A stretch of 64,000 bases of DNA, taken from assembly GCF_019969845.1 (NCBI RefSeq), contig NZ_JAHXYR010000003.1, positions 1 through 64,000 of the forward strand. Direction: 5' to 3'. Below, piece after piece: positions 45,677 through 53,761 of this stretch; within the stretch, counting starts at the first letter, position 1, and every line of letters begins with the position of its first letter. The stretch comes from Sphingobacterium sp. GVS05A (lineage in GTDB: Bacteria > Bacteroidota > Bacteroidia > Sphingobacteriales > Sphingobacteriaceae). The translations under genes and the position numbers were made by a program. The notes under the pieces were generated by a model, which saw only the letters and a program-made list of their open reading frames with translations, had not been told where the DNA came from and did not search any database.

Positions 45677-46073
45677 TAATGGAGGTATCTTTAACCATTA
45701 CTTTCGTCCAAAAACGCTGATATTTTTCGATTGCTTTAAGATGGATCGGATGTGTTTCGTAAACAGTGATGTCTTTAAGGTCTTTGAATGTGACAATCAA
45801 TGTATAGTCAAAGCTATTATCAACGACTGATCGTGCATTTGTAGGTGCAGGAACACCGTAGTTGAGCGTCTTGATTGTCTCAATTTTCCGGAGCTCTTCA
45901 AAGAAGCCCACAAAATCCTTTTTATCTTTTTCACTGATGTCTTCCTTCAGCCAAAAATTAACAACATGGACAATTGTGTTAGGGTGCAGGTCACTACCTG
46001 ACTGAGCCGGACTTGCCCATGCAGGTGCGGTGACGAGCACCATAGGAGCAAGCAAAAAATTGCGTCTTTTCAT
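45669..46073 (-). CDS. Exported Dabb (stress-responsive alpha/beta barrel) protein
   Basis: The 134-residue product starts with a Tat-like or Sec-type signal (MKRRNFLLAPMVLVTAPAWA, two arginines; not a full Tat motif) and continues as a dimeric Dabb ferredoxin-like domain: IVHVVNFWLKEDISEKDKKDF, SFDYTLIVTFKDLKDITVYETHPIH. The start is the ATG at 46073; the frame can be extended upstream, but that would hide the signal peptide. Function unknown; Dabb proteins can act on polyketide-like compounds or respond to stress. Confidence 0.82.
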   Translation of the reverse strand: MKRRNFLLAPMVLVTAPAWASPAQSGSDLHPNTIVHVVNFWLKEDISEKDKKDFVGFFEELRKIETIKTLNYGVPAPTNARSVVDNSFDYTLIVTFKDLKDITVYETHPIHLKAIEKYQRFWTKVMVKDTSIIK

Positions 46074-46102
46074 TATGAAATGGTTTAGAGCGATTAAGAT
46101 AC

Positions 46103-46137
46103 AAAAAAAGGGATACATTTGCTGCATCCCTTTTTTA
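46103..46137 (-). terminator. metK terminator
   Basis: AAAAAAGGGAT (about 46104-46114) pairs with ATCCCTTTTTT (46126-46136) around 11 bases. On the minus strand the stem is followed by a T run. It lies 20 bases beyond the metK stop. Confidence 0.85.
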
Positions 46138-46155
46138 TTTTAGTAGGCTGGTTTT

Positions 46156-47409
46156 TTATAGACCAAACTCTTCTTTTACCTTTTCAAGGTAATCCAATTT
46201 TTCCCAAGTGAATAACTCGACCTCAATTTGCTTCTTTTCTCCGGTAGAACTTTCAAATTCTTTAATCACTTTTCTTGGTGTCCGTCCCATGTGGCCGTAA
46301 GCAGCGGTCTCAGAGTAGATCGGGTTTCTAAGACCAAGACGGGTTTCAATGCCATAAGGAGTCATGTCAAACAATTGGGTTATTTTATCAGCAATCTGGC
46401 CGTCTGTCAGGTTTACTTTGCTTGTGCCGTAGGTATTTACATAAATTCCCATAGGATCTTTTACACCAATTGCATAGGATATCTGAACGAGTAGCTCGTC
46501 CGCCACACCCGCCGCAACCAAGTTTTTGGCAATATGACGGGTTGCATAGGCCGCTGAGCGATCTACTTTCGATGGATCTTTTCCAGAGAAAGCCCCACCT
46601 CCATGTGCTCCCTTACCTCCATAAGTATCCACGATGATCTTACGGCCGGTAAGCCCTGTATCTCCATGTGGGCCACCAATAACAAATTTCCCGGTTGGGT
46701 TGATATGGAATTTAATTTCATCATTAAATAACAACTGAAGTTCCGGTTTCAATTGTGCTTTAACACGTGGAATTAAAATTGTTTTTATATCCTGTGTGAT
46801 CTTATCTAACATGACCGGTTCACTATCGAAGTCATCATGTTGTGTCGAAATTACGATGGTATCAATCCTTTTTGGTTTATGGTCATCGCCATATTCCAAT
46901 GTTACCTGTGACTTTGCATCTGGTCGTAGGTACTTTATTTCATTGTTTTCTCTACGTAATTCCGCTAGTTCATATAAAAGACGATGGGAAAGGTCTAATG
47001 CTAAAGGCATGAAGTTTTCAGTTTCATTATTTGCATAGCCAAACATGATACCTTGGTCTCCAGCTCCCTGCTCTTGTCTTGTCTTGCGGTCTACACCCTG
47101 ATTGATATCAGCAGATTGCTCATGGATAGCAGATAACACGCCACAAGAATTTGCTTCAAACATATATTCAGACTTGGTGTAACCAATTTTTTGGATAACA
47201 GAGCGCGCTATTTTCTGTACATCTAAGTAGATGTTTGATTTAACCTCACCAGCAAGAACAACCTGTCCAGTCGTTACCAAAGTCTCAATAGCAACACGTG
47301 AGTCTTCATCCCATGCTAAAAAATTGTCGATTAATGCATCTGAAATTTGATCCGCAACTTTGTCCGGATGCCCTTCAGAAACAGATTCTGACGTAAATAA
47401 ATAAGCCAT
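46156..47409 (-). CDS. metK: S-adenosylmethionine synthetase
   Basis: MetK makes SAM from methionine and ATP. The 417-residue protein has the ATP-binding start [17 protein letters not shown] (8-24), [12 protein letters not shown] in the middle, and the P-loop-like [22 protein letters not shown]. Length is slightly above the E. coli form (384), with the usual C-terminal WEKLDYL helix. The leader of about 170 bases carries a SAM-II-type riboswitch and a promoter box, so feedback by SAM is expected. It ends in a strong terminator. Confidence 0.97.
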   Translation of the reverse strand: MAYLFTSESVSEGHPDKVADQISDALIDNFLAWDEDSRVAIETLVTTGQVVLAGEVKSNIYLDVQKIARSVIQKIGYTKSEYMFEANSCGVLSAIHEQSADINQGVDRKTRQEQGAGDQGIMFGYANNETENFMPLALDLSHRLLYELAELRRENNEIKYLRPDAKSQVTLEYGDDHKPKRIDTIVISTQHDDFDSEPVMLDKITQDIKTILIPRVKAQLKPELQLLFNDEIKFHINPTGKFVIGGPHGDTGLTGRKIIVDTYGGKGAHGGGAFSGKDPSKVDRSAAYATRHIAKNLVAAGVADELLVQISYAIGVKDPMGIYVNTYGTSKVNLTDGQIADKITQLFDMTPYGIETRLGLRNPIYSETAAYGHMGRTPRKVIKEFESSTGEKKQIEVELFTWEKLDYLEKVKEEFGL

Positions 47410-47484
47410 GCCTTACGTAATTTTAATATTGGATTTGCGCTAGAAATGAAATAACAGCAAAGTGATAAGAGCCGTGATAGCGAA

Positions 47485-47566
47485 GGGTTTTTAGCACTTT
47501 TTTACTGTGGTTGCAATCTCCTTGTCGTTGCTTTGTGTATGCAACAGCACGCAAATCAGTCCACAT
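47485..47566 (-). ncRNA. SAM-II-type riboswitch, metK leader
   Basis: On the minus strand TGTGG-ACTGATTTG, an inserted hairpin, GGAGATTGCAA-CCACA and finally GTGCTAAAAACC reproduce the SAM-II plan. The P1 arms TGTGG/CCACA flank a loop with CTGATTT and ATTGCAA, and the 3' tail GCTAAAAA carries CC(C) that can pair with the GG of the loop. In the published Sargasso-type SAM-II the same positions are CC and GG, so this pair is swapped as expected for covariation (from memory). The loop has an extra hairpin (GTTGC, nine bases, GCAAC; 47527-47545). It ends 75 bases before the metK ATG. Confidence 0.75.
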
Positions 47567-47583
47567 TCTATTTTTTGTTGCGA

Positions 47584-47591
47584 CAAAGCTA
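47584..47591 (-). promoter_or_regulatory. metK -7 promoter box
   Basis: TAGCTTTG on the minus strand is an exact TAnnTTTG match. It would start transcription near 47577, about ten bases before the riboswitch. A TTTG lies 25 bases upstream, a little further than usual. Confidence 0.55.
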
Positions 47592-47705
47592 CGATACTTT
47601 GTGGGATATTTAAAATCAAATTTGTCTTTAAATTTTAAAAAGCGTAGAAAGCGATGCTAAAACGGTATAAAGATTACATTATTTTAAGAAATTGGTAATT
47701 TCCGC

Positions 47706-47713
47706 TATCTTTG
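47706..47713 (+). promoter_or_regulatory. Lipid-kinase gene -7 box
   Basis: TATCTTTG matches exactly and ends three bases before the ATG at 47717. An alternative TTG start (47711) would fall inside the box. Confidence 0.5.
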
Positions 47714-47716
47714 GAT

Positions 47717-48595
47717 ATGTCAGAACGTAAACAAATATTGTTTGTTATTAACCCTATTTCAGGAGGAAAACGTAAAACGTCCTTTAAAAAGCAGGTATTG
47801 GATGTGCTGGATTTGCAGAAATTTGATCCTACATTTCAGCAAACAGCGAGACCCAATCATGCCTACGAAATTGGCTTAAAGGCTATTCAGGAGGGATATG
47901 ATGCTGTAATCGCTGTTGGGGGAGATGGGACGATCAATGAATTGGGTTCTGCATTGGTTGGCTCAGGGATACCTTTGGGTATTATTCCTGAAGGTTCAGG
48001 TAATGGTCTGGCACTTTATTTAGGTATTCCGATGAATGAGGCTGCGGCTATCCGCCGTATAAATCGTTTTGAATCCATTGAAGTCGATTGTGGTGTCATT
48101 AATGAGCGTCGTTTTTTTAATATCGCGGGACTGGGGTTCGATGCATCAGTAAGTGAGAATTTTGCCAACGAGAATATCCGTGGGCCCCTGGGTTATATGA
48201 AATCTGTTTTTAATGTGCTAAGCAAATATCAACCAGCGCATTATAAATTAACAATAGATGGGCAAGTGTATGAAAGGCAAGCCTTTATGATTAGTGTGGC
48301 CAATTCACCTCAATATGGAAATAATGCATATATCGCACCACAGGCTTCAGTTAATGATGGTATACTCGATGTTTGTATTGTACATAAGTTCCCTTTATAT
48401 ATCTTGCCTAAGATGATTTTTCATCTGTTCAATAAATCCGCTGACCAGTCAAGCTATGTGGAGATTATACCGGGAAGAAATATTGAAATTGAAGTAGACT
48501 CTATTTCACCAGTACATGTAGATGGTGAACCAATTGAGCTTGGTGATAAGCTTAATATTTCCATTATGCCAAAAGCGATAAAAATTATTTGTTAA
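47717..48595 (+). CDS. Diacylglycerol/sphingosine-type lipid kinase
   Basis: The 292-residue protein is of the DAGK catalytic family (YegS/DgkB type), which phosphorylates diacylglycerol or related lipids with ATP. It shows [14 protein letters not shown] at the start, the ATP-binding [10 protein letters not shown] (about 69-78), [16 protein letters not shown] and a C-terminal DVDGE-type site (VHVDGEP, near residue 275). The substrate, possibly a sphingoid base or ceramide in a sphingolipid-making Sphingobacterium-like host, is a guess. The start is the ATG at 47717. The SUI1 gene follows after five bases. Confidence 0.9.
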   Translation: MSERKQILFVINPISGGKRKTSFKKQVLDVLDLQKFDPTFQQTARPNHAYEIGLKAIQEGYDAVIAVGGDGTINELGSALVGSGIPLGIIPEGSGNGLALYLGIPMNEAAAIRRINRFESIEVDCGVINERRFFNIAGLGFDASVSENFANENIRGPLGYMKSVFNVLSKYQPAHYKLTIDGQVYERQAFMISVANSPQYGNNAYIAPQASVNDGILDVCIVHKFPLYILPKMIFHLFNKSADQSSYVEIIPGRNIEIEVDSISPVHVDGEPIELGDKLNISIMPKAIKIIC

Positions 48596-48600
48596 AAATC

Positions 48601-48951
48601 ATGAGTAAAAATAAGAAACAGTCTTACGAAGGCGTTGTATATTCAACGGATGACAGTTATAATTACCAACTTGCTGATTCTTTTCAGGAATTAGAGACGT
48701 TACCAGTGAACCAGCAAAACCTTAAAGTTCAACTCGATCGTAAAATGCGGAAAGGTAAAGTTGTTACCTTGATCACTGGATTTGTGGGCCAAATAGAAGA
48801 TCTGGAAGTCTTGGGTAAATTATTGAAACAGAAGTGTGGAGTAGGAGGGACGGTTAAAGATGGGGAGATTGTGATTCAAGGTGAATTTAAGCAAAAGATC
48901 TATGAGTTGTTACTTAAAGAGGGATATCGCGTGAAATTGGTTGGTGGTTAA
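48601..48951 (+). CDS. SUI1/eIF1-family translation factor (YciH-like)
   Basis: The 116-residue protein has a charged linker of about 45 residues and a SUI1 domain: [39 protein letters not shown] and a final helix ending [11 protein letters not shown]. Archaeal and eukaryotic homologs check start-codon choice; bacterial YciH is thought to act on the initiation complex. It is co-transcribed with the lipid-kinase gene (five-base gap). The start is the ATG at 48601; the frame extends to a TTG at 48589. Confidence 0.92.
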   Translation: MSKNKKQSYEGVVYSTDDSYNYQLADSFQELETLPVNQQNLKVQLDRKMRKGKVVTLITGFVGQIEDLEVLGKLLKQKCGVGGTVKDGEIVIQGEFKQKIYELLLKEGYRVKLVGG

Positions 48952-49032
48952 ACAACTATATCTGTGCTAATTGTAGTAAATCTAATGAATTGTTTATTAG
49001 ATAAATATGATATAAAAAAGATATGAGAAGGG

Positions 49033-49066
49033 GACGAAAAACATGAGTAATCACTTACTTTTTGTC
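49033..49066 (+). terminator. Weak terminator after SUI1 gene
   Basis: GACGAAAAA (49033-49041) pairs with TTTTTGTC (49059-49066) with one bulge, and the loop contains smaller paired segments. It lies about 80 bases past the stop codon. Confidence 0.4.
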
Positions 49067-49242
49067 GCTTAAAATCCTTGTTTTTCTTGCATATCAAAAA
49101 AAAAATGGTTTTCATTGTAAAATAATTATTGCTAATAAGCGATTTAGCTCATGGTAATAAGGATTATATAACGGGAACTGCTGAGAAAAATAACACTATG
49201 AATGGTGTGTTCAGTTTGAAAAAACAAATTTGATTTTTTTTA

Positions 49243-49250
49243 TATATTTG
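49243..49250 (+). promoter_or_regulatory. -7 promoter box, exbB-tonB operon
   Basis: TATATTTG is an exact -7 match. A TTTG at 49215-49218 is 24 bases upstream, slightly beyond normal spacing. It would give a leader of roughly 125 bases before the exbB ATG. Confidence 0.45.
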
Positions 49251-49383
49251 AGATGAATATTTTAAATTTGACATTAAATATTAAATTTGCTTTGCAAAAT
49301 TGATTTCGAAAGCGAATAAGAGTGCATATAATTTAAACAACATTATATATTTAAACAACAGTAAAAAACTAAAAATTAGAAAA

Positions 49384-50208
49384 ATGGCAAACGCACCTAA
49401 AACTGCTGCAAAACAAGAAAGCAACAACGGAGGATCTTTCTTCGCTCAAGCTGCAATCATCATCTGTTTCATCGTTGGTTTCTGTTTATGGAAATTTGTA
49501 ATGGGTAATCCAACTAACTTCGTTGATAACAATCCTGAAAATGCTCCTAACCCTGGTAACTATTTAGGAATGGTTTACCACGCTGGGGCTATCGTACCTG
49601 TTTTGCTTGGTTTATTCTTGATGGTATGGGTTTTCTCCGTAGAACGTTTTATCGTTATTAACAAAGCTTCTGGTACAGGAAACGTTGGAAACTTTGTTAG
49701 AAAAATCCAATCTTTGATTAATGGTGGAAACATCGATTCAGCTATTGCTGAGTGTGACAAACAAAAAGGTTCAGTTGCAAACGTAGTAAAAGCTGGTTTA
49801 TTGAAATACAAAGCCGTATCAGCAGATCCTGAAGTGAATACTGAAAAAGCGACTATTGCAATTCAAAAAGAAATCGAAGAAACTACAGCATTAGAAATGC
49901 CAATGTTAGAGAAAAACTTAAACGTAATCGCAACATTAGTTTCTATCGGTACATTATGTGGTCTATTAGGTACAGTAACAGGTATGATCAAAGCCTTCTC
50001 GGCATTAGCAACCGGTGGCGCTCCAGATTCAGCTAAATTAGCGAACGGTATCTCTGAGGCCTTGATCAATACTGCAACAGGTATCGCGACTTCTACATTC
50101 GCTATCGTATTGTATAACATCTTTACTGCAAAAATCGATAAATTAACTTACTCTATCGACGAAGCTGGTTTCTCAATCGTACAAACATACGCTGCAAACC
50201 ACAAATAA
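49384..50208 (+). CDS. exbB: MotA/TolQ/ExbB proton-channel protein
   Basis: The 274-residue inner-membrane protein is the pentameric channel subunit that uses the proton gradient to power TonB. It has an N-terminal helix (about 17-40), a second helix (about 64-86, GAIVPVLLGLFLMVWVFSVERF) and two C-terminal helices (LNVIATLVSIGTLCGLLGTVTGMI and TATGIATSTFAIVLYNIF) with the conserved GTVxGM core. The start is set at the ATG 49384 (MANAPK); the frame begins upstream at a TTG, which would add an Asn/Lys-rich leader. It is first in the exbB-exbD-exbD-tonB operon. Confidence 0.94.
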   Translation: MANAPKTAAKQESNNGGSFFAQAAIIICFIVGFCLWKFVMGNPTNFVDNNPENAPNPGNYLGMVYHAGAIVPVLLGLFLMVWVFSVERFIVINKASGTGNVGNFVRKIQSLINGGNIDSAIAECDKQKGSVANVVKAGLLKYKAVSADPEVNTEKATIAIQKEIEETTALEMPMLEKNLNVIATLVSIGTLCGLLGTVTGMIKAFSALATGGAPDSAKLANGISEALINTATGIATSTFAIVLYNIFTAKIDKLTYSIDEAGFSIVQTYAANHK

Positions 50209-50309
50209 GAACTATGATGAAAATTTTTGATTTTATTTTATGGAAATCAAAAATCTAAAGCATCATAGGATAGAAGATTGAGTTTTTAATTTAAAAAGAA
50301 GAATTTAAA

Positions 50310-50972
50310 ATGGGTAAAGCAAAAGTAAAAAGAGCCAGTACGTCAATCGACATGACAGCGATGTGTGACGTATCGTTCTTGCTGCTTACGTTCTTCGTAT
50401 TAACGGCGACAGCGCGCCAACCGGAAGCATTGACGGTGGATACCCCAGCATCAACTACGAAAGATAAATTACCTGACTCTAATGTGGGTATGATTACGAT
50501 CGGTGATGGTGGAAAAGTTTTCTTCGGAACGACAGATCAGCAAGTTCGCGTGAAAGCATTGGAAAGAATGTCTGCAAAATATGGCATTGGCTTTTCACAA
50601 GAAGACTATGATCATTTCAAACTGATGGAAAACTTCGGTGTACCAATGTCTAAGTTGAAAGGATTGTTGGCTTTGGATGGTAGCAAACGTACTGAAAAAG
50701 GAGTACAGACTGGTATTCCAATTGATAGTACAGAGAACACCTCGAATGAGTTGTATTACTGGGTTCAGAATGCACGTTTAGCTGCTGAGGAAGTAAATAA
50801 AGAAAAAGAGTCTTCGGATAAGAACTTTGTTCACCCAGGACCTTTGAAAATTGCGATCAAAGCTGATGCAAACGAGAAATATCCTTCTGTAAACCAGGTG
50901 ATTGAAACATTGCGTAATCAAAAGCAAAACAAATTTAGTTTCATCACTGGCATGCGTGCTGAGGAAAAATAA
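50310..50972 (+). CDS. exbD: ExbD/TolR family protein, first copy
   Basis: The 220-residue protein has one N-terminal membrane helix (about 19-34) with the essential channel aspartate in CDVSFLLL (Asp20), and a long periplasmic part. Compared with ordinary ExbD (about 140-150) it carries an insertion (residues about 60-150, YGIGFSQEDYDHFKLMENFGV) before the usual NxxVI ending (SVNQVIETLRNQ). It follows exbB after 101 bp and precedes a second exbD. The larger periplasmic part probably binds a partner specific to this TonB system. Confidence 0.9.
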   Translation: MGKAKVKRASTSIDMTAMCDVSFLLLTFFVLTATARQPEALTVDTPASTTKDKLPDSNVGMITIGDGGKVFFGTTDQQVRVKALERMSAKYGIGFSQEDYDHFKLMENFGVPMSKLKGLLALDGSKRTEKGVQTGIPIDSTENTSNELYYWVQNARLAAEEVNKEKESSDKNFVHPGPLKIAIKADANEKYPSVNQVIETLRNQKQNKFSFITGMRAEEK

Positions 50973-50996
50973 TTGACGATTTAATAAGAACAAAAA

Positions 50997-51554
50997 ATGG
51001 CAGAATTAAATCAGGATAGTGGTAAAAAAGGCAAAGGCGGGAAAGTACGGTCTAAGAAGAATGGTGGTAAGGTCGACCTTACAGCCATGGTGGATTTGGC
51101 CTTCCTATTGATTACCTTTTTCATGTTAACCACATCTTTAAATAAACCACAAGCGATGGACGTGGCGATGCCAGATAAAAATAAAGTTAAGGATGAGCCT
51201 CAGCCAGATTTATTGACAGCTGATAACCGTTCATTGACAGTTTTATTGGGATCTGATAACAAAGTCTCTGTGATTTACGGACAAGTAAAAAATCCTATCG
51301 AAGGACCAACTACAGTTGGTTTCGGAGCTGATGGTATTCGCAAGGTATTGATGGAGAAAAAAGCCTATGTACCACGCGTTGCTGGTGGCAAGGATTTGAT
51401 CGTTATCATTAGACCGAGTGATAAAAGCACGCAACGTAACCTAGTTGATATTCTTGATGAAATGAAAATCGTGGATATTAAACGTTACATGATTGCTAAA
51501 ATCAGTCCAGAAGAAGTGGAGGTTTTAAAACGTGATAATATCTACAATGATTAA
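50997..51554 (+). CDS. exbD: ExbD/TolR family protein, second copy
   Basis: The 185-residue paralog has a Lys/Gly-rich cytosolic N-terminus (1-25), a membrane helix with the conserved aspartate in MVDLAFLLI (Asp33), and a periplasmic region ending DEMKIVDIKRYMIAKISP. It lies 24 bases after the first exbD. Two unlike ExbD proteins together suggest a mixed ExbB-ExbD complex, as in other Bacteroidota TonB clusters. Confidence 0.92.
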   Translation: MAELNQDSGKKGKGGKVRSKKNGGKVDLTAMVDLAFLLITFFMLTTSLNKPQAMDVAMPDKNKVKDEPQPDLLTADNRSLTVLLGSDNKVSVIYGQVKNPIEGPTTVGFGADGIRKVLMEKKAYVPRVAGGKDLIVIIRPSDKSTQRNLVDILDEMKIVDIKRYMIAKISPEEVEVLKRDNIYND

Positions 51555-51587
51555 TCATTATTAGATAGCACGATAAAGTATAAAAAT

Positions 51588-52478
51588 ATGATAGGGTCAA
51601 AATTAGATATTTTTAAGAAAGAATGGCTTGAGGTCGTTTTTCAGGGACGTAACAAGGAATACGGAGCGTATGAGCTACGTAAACTTGCCCCTAAAGCGAC
51701 CAATAGAGGGCTTGTTGTCGTTATCGGCATCGTAGTCATAGCCAGTCTCCTTAGTGTTTATGGAAATAAGCTTTTTCCAAAGAAACCTGTTGAAGCACCT
51801 CCAGCGGTAACAGAAGTTACCTTGGAAGACCTTGAAGAGATCAAACCCCCAGAACCACCAGAAGAGGAACCACTTCCGCAAGAACCGGAAGAGAAACCTC
51901 AGCAAGTGGCAATGGATGTGCCGAAAGAAGATTTGATTCGTTTTCCTGAGCCAAAAGTAGCTCCTGCAAATAAAGTTGTAGAAGAAGTTGCTTCACAGGA
52001 AGAGTTGAAGGATCCAAATAAAACTCCGGCGCGTATTACTTTGAAAGGTAGTCCGACAGGTACTTCGGTAGCACGTGGTGAGTTTGGTTCAAAGAAACAA
52101 GACGGTGGAATCACTGGTGTTTCAAAAGGAGATCCAAATGGGGATCCAAATGGGGATAAAATCTTTACTGCGGTAGAGGTTAATCCTGAACCAATCGGCG
52201 GTATGAAGGCGTTTATGTCATGGGTGTCTTCTAACTATGATTATCCGCAAGCGGCACAGGAAAGTGGAGTTAATGGTGTGGTGGAAGTCTCCTTTGTCGT
52301 GGAAAGAGATGGTAGTTTGACAGATATCAGTGTAAAACGCGATTTGAAATATGGTACAGGAGATGCAGCTGTTAAGTTGTTGAAGAAAGCTAAAAAATGG
52401 AAACCGGGTATTCAAAATGGTCGTCCAGTTCGTGTAGCTTACACCTTGCCAATTCGTTTGAATCTTCAGACACAATAG
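51588..52478 (+). CDS. tonB: TonB energy-transducing protein
   Basis: The 296-residue protein transmits energy to outer-membrane receptors. It has a cytosolic N-terminus with the FQGRNKEYGAYELRK signature common in Bacteroidota TonB proteins, a membrane helix (about 42-58), a Pro/Glu-rich periplasmic spacer (PPEPPEEEPLPQEPEEKP, about 89-106), a small GDPNGDPNGDK repeat, and the C-terminal TonB domain (about 205-296) with MSWVSSNYDYPQAAQESG and GVVEVSFVVERDGSL. Its stop is two bases before the next ORF. Confidence 0.95.
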   Translation: MIGSKLDIFKKEWLEVVFQGRNKEYGAYELRKLAPKATNRGLVVVIGIVVIASLLSVYGNKLFPKKPVEAPPAVTEVTLEDLEEIKPPEPPEEEPLPQEPEEKPQQVAMDVPKEDLIRFPEPKVAPANKVVEEVASQEELKDPNKTPARITLKGSPTGTSVARGEFGSKKQDGGITGVSKGDPNGDPNGDKIFTAVEVNPEPIGGMKAFMSWVSSNYDYPQAAQESGVNGVVEVSFVVERDGSLTDISVKRDLKYGTGDAAVKLLKKAKKWKPGIQNGRPVRVAYTLPIRLNLQTQ

Positions 52479-52479
52479 A

Positions 52480-52716
52480 ATGACAGATTTTAATTCGAAT
52501 AATAATTCTAATTATAGACAGAAATCGCCTTTAAAGCGATTTCTGTCTATTTTAGGACTATTTATGTTTGGTTTTTATTTTGTTTTGGGCCTGCTGATTA
52601 TTTTTTGGGACAATTTTCCCATTGAAATTAATTCAGCTTACAAAACAGTTTTTGGTGTTGTACTGATTCTTTATTCTTTTATGCGGTTTGTACGACTTTG
52701 GCAAAACAATTTTTAA
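52480..52716 (+). CDS. Small two-helix membrane protein
   Basis: The 78-residue product has a polar Asn/Ser-rich start, then two membrane helices (about 23-44, LSILGLFMFGFYFVLGLLIIF, and about 54-67) and a basic end. It follows tonB with two bases between, and similar small proteins sit in this position in related clusters (from memory, not checked). A perfect 14-bp hairpin followed by TTTT lies inside codons 12-25, so either this is a true gene with an internal attenuator or the hairpin is the tonB terminator. Confidence 0.6.
   Translation: MTDFNSNNNSNYRQKSPLKRFLSILGLFMFGFYFVLGLLIIFWDNFPIEINSAYKTVFGVVLILYSFMRFVRLWQNNF
52515..52553 (+). terminator. Terminator-like hairpin inside the small ORF
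   Basis: TAGACAGAAATCGC (52515-52528) and GCGATTTCTGTCTA (52536-52549) are perfectly complementary over 14 bp, with a seven-base loop, followed by TTTT. It is the canonical shape of an intrinsic terminator, about 37 bases after the tonB stop but within the next coding sequence. Confidence 0.7.
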
Positions 52717-52797
52717 TTAGCTGCTAGCGGTCTTTTTAAATTTCATTCAACTCTCTTCAAAAATTAAACTATTCTTTTATTTTAATTGTCTTATTAT

Positions 52798-53736
52798 ATG
52801 ATGTATCGTATGAGAAAATATAGTGTAATTCTTGTGATGCTTAGCCTTTGCGTGGGACTGTTGTTATCCTGTAAAGATCGAGCAAAGAACAATAAAGGGA
52901 GCGAGGATATTCTAACCGGTAAATTGCCCGTCTTGGTTGATCAGACATTATTGCCGATCATTAAGGAATCTGCTGATGTGTTTGAGAGTTCCTATCCGAA
53001 TTCCAGTCTTGAAATTATGGCGAGACCAGAGATCAAAGCTGTTAATGCTTTAATGTCGGACTCTGCCTATGTGATTGTATTAACTAGGAAATTAAACAGC
53101 CAAGAAGATGACTATTTTAAGAAGCGTGGTATTCAGCCTAAAATATTCCAGATGGCTTCCGATGCCGTAGTATTAATTAATAATCGTAACAGTACTGATA
53201 CTATAATGTCCCAAAAGAACGTTAAGTCTTTGTTGGAGGGTAACTTAAGTGGTCAACGTTTGATTTTTGACAATGCTAATTCAAGTACCTTACGCTTTTT
53301 AAAGGACTACTTCAAAATTGAGAAAATTGATCCGAAGGCTGTTTCAGCGATGAGAGATAGTGAGGATGTAATGAAGTATATTAGTGAAAATGCTAATGCA
53401 GTGGGGGTTATCGGTTATAATTGGTACTTGAAAGCGGTTGAAAAAAATTCGCAATTATTGGATAAAATTCGTACATTGAGCATCGAAAATGTTAGTGCGG
53501 GGGCAGACAAGGCACATTTTTATAAGCCATCACAGTCAACCATAGCCGACGGAGTGTATCCGTTCATCAGACCGGTTTACATCATGAATTACCAACCGAA
53601 CATGGGGCTAGGCTTGGGCTTTAGTGCTTTTTTGACAGGAGATCGCGGGCAACGGATCGTATTAAAAGCGGGATTAGTCCCTGTGACAATGCCGGGACGC
53701 GAGATCATTATTAGAGATGAGAGTTATATTAAATAG
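52798..53736 (+). CDS. PstS-like substrate-binding lipoprotein
   Basis: The 312-residue product is a lipoprotein (VGLLLSC) of the periplasmic binding-protein-like fold found in phosphate binding proteins (PstS/PBP-like). LPVLVDQTLLPIIKESADVFE and FDNANSSTLRFLKDYF are typical strand/helix boundaries with the Ser/Thr-rich ligand loop. The pstCAB transporter genes are absent. It sits between tonB and a TPR gene, a place this family holds in Bacteroidota TonB clusters. The start could also be the ATG at 52810 (MRKYSV). Confidence 0.82.
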   Translation: MMYRMRKYSVILVMLSLCVGLLLSCKDRAKNNKGSEDILTGKLPVLVDQTLLPIIKESADVFESSYPNSSLEIMARPEIKAVNALMSDSAYVIVLTRKLNSQEDDYFKKRGIQPKIFQMASDAVVLINNRNSTDTIMSQKNVKSLLEGNLSGQRLIFDNANSSTLRFLKDYFKIEKIDPKAVSAMRDSEDVMKYISENANAVGVIGYNWYLKAVEKNSQLLDKIRTLSIENVSAGADKAHFYKPSQSTIADGVYPFIRPVYIMNYQPNMGLGLGFSAFLTGDRGQRIVLKAGLVPVTMPGREIIIRDESYIK

Positions 53737-53761
53737 ATAATAAATAGTACAAAAATAGATT

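Larger units (their letters stand above)
47410..47716. other. metK / lipid-kinase intergenic region
   Basis: This 307-bp region holds the metK leader (riboswitch at 47485-47566 and the stretch 47410-47484 with a direct repeat of TATCAC and distant CGCTA/TAGCG arms), the minus-strand -7 box at 47584-47591, and the plus-strand box of the lipid-kinase gene at 47706-47713. No further gene is visible. Confidence 0.7.
48952..49383 (+). other. Non-coding region before exbB
   Basis: No gene is seen in these 432 bp. The stretch holds a weak hairpin (49033-49066) that may end the lipid-kinase/SUI1 transcript, a poly-A run (about 49099-49107), an ATTAAAT-rich promoter region, and an exact -7 box at 49243-49250. 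The exbB leader would be about 125 bases, long for this window. Confidence 0.6.

Noticed and set aside
47410..47591. SAM-I (S-box) riboswitch before metK
   Set aside because: The GCAACC and GTGCTAAA segments looked similar, but the GGGACTGGCCC core and P1/P3 layout of SAM-I are missing, while CTGATTT...ATTGCAA...GCTAAAAA fits SAM-II.
49300..49383. 28-codon N-terminal extension of ExbB
   Set aside because: It would start at TTG and is Asn/Lys-rich; the ATG at 49384 gives the normal protein start.
52130..52160. Tandem repeat in tonB (GDPNGDPNGD)
   Set aside because: Only two copies, within the flexible spacer; not evidence for anything beyond length variation.
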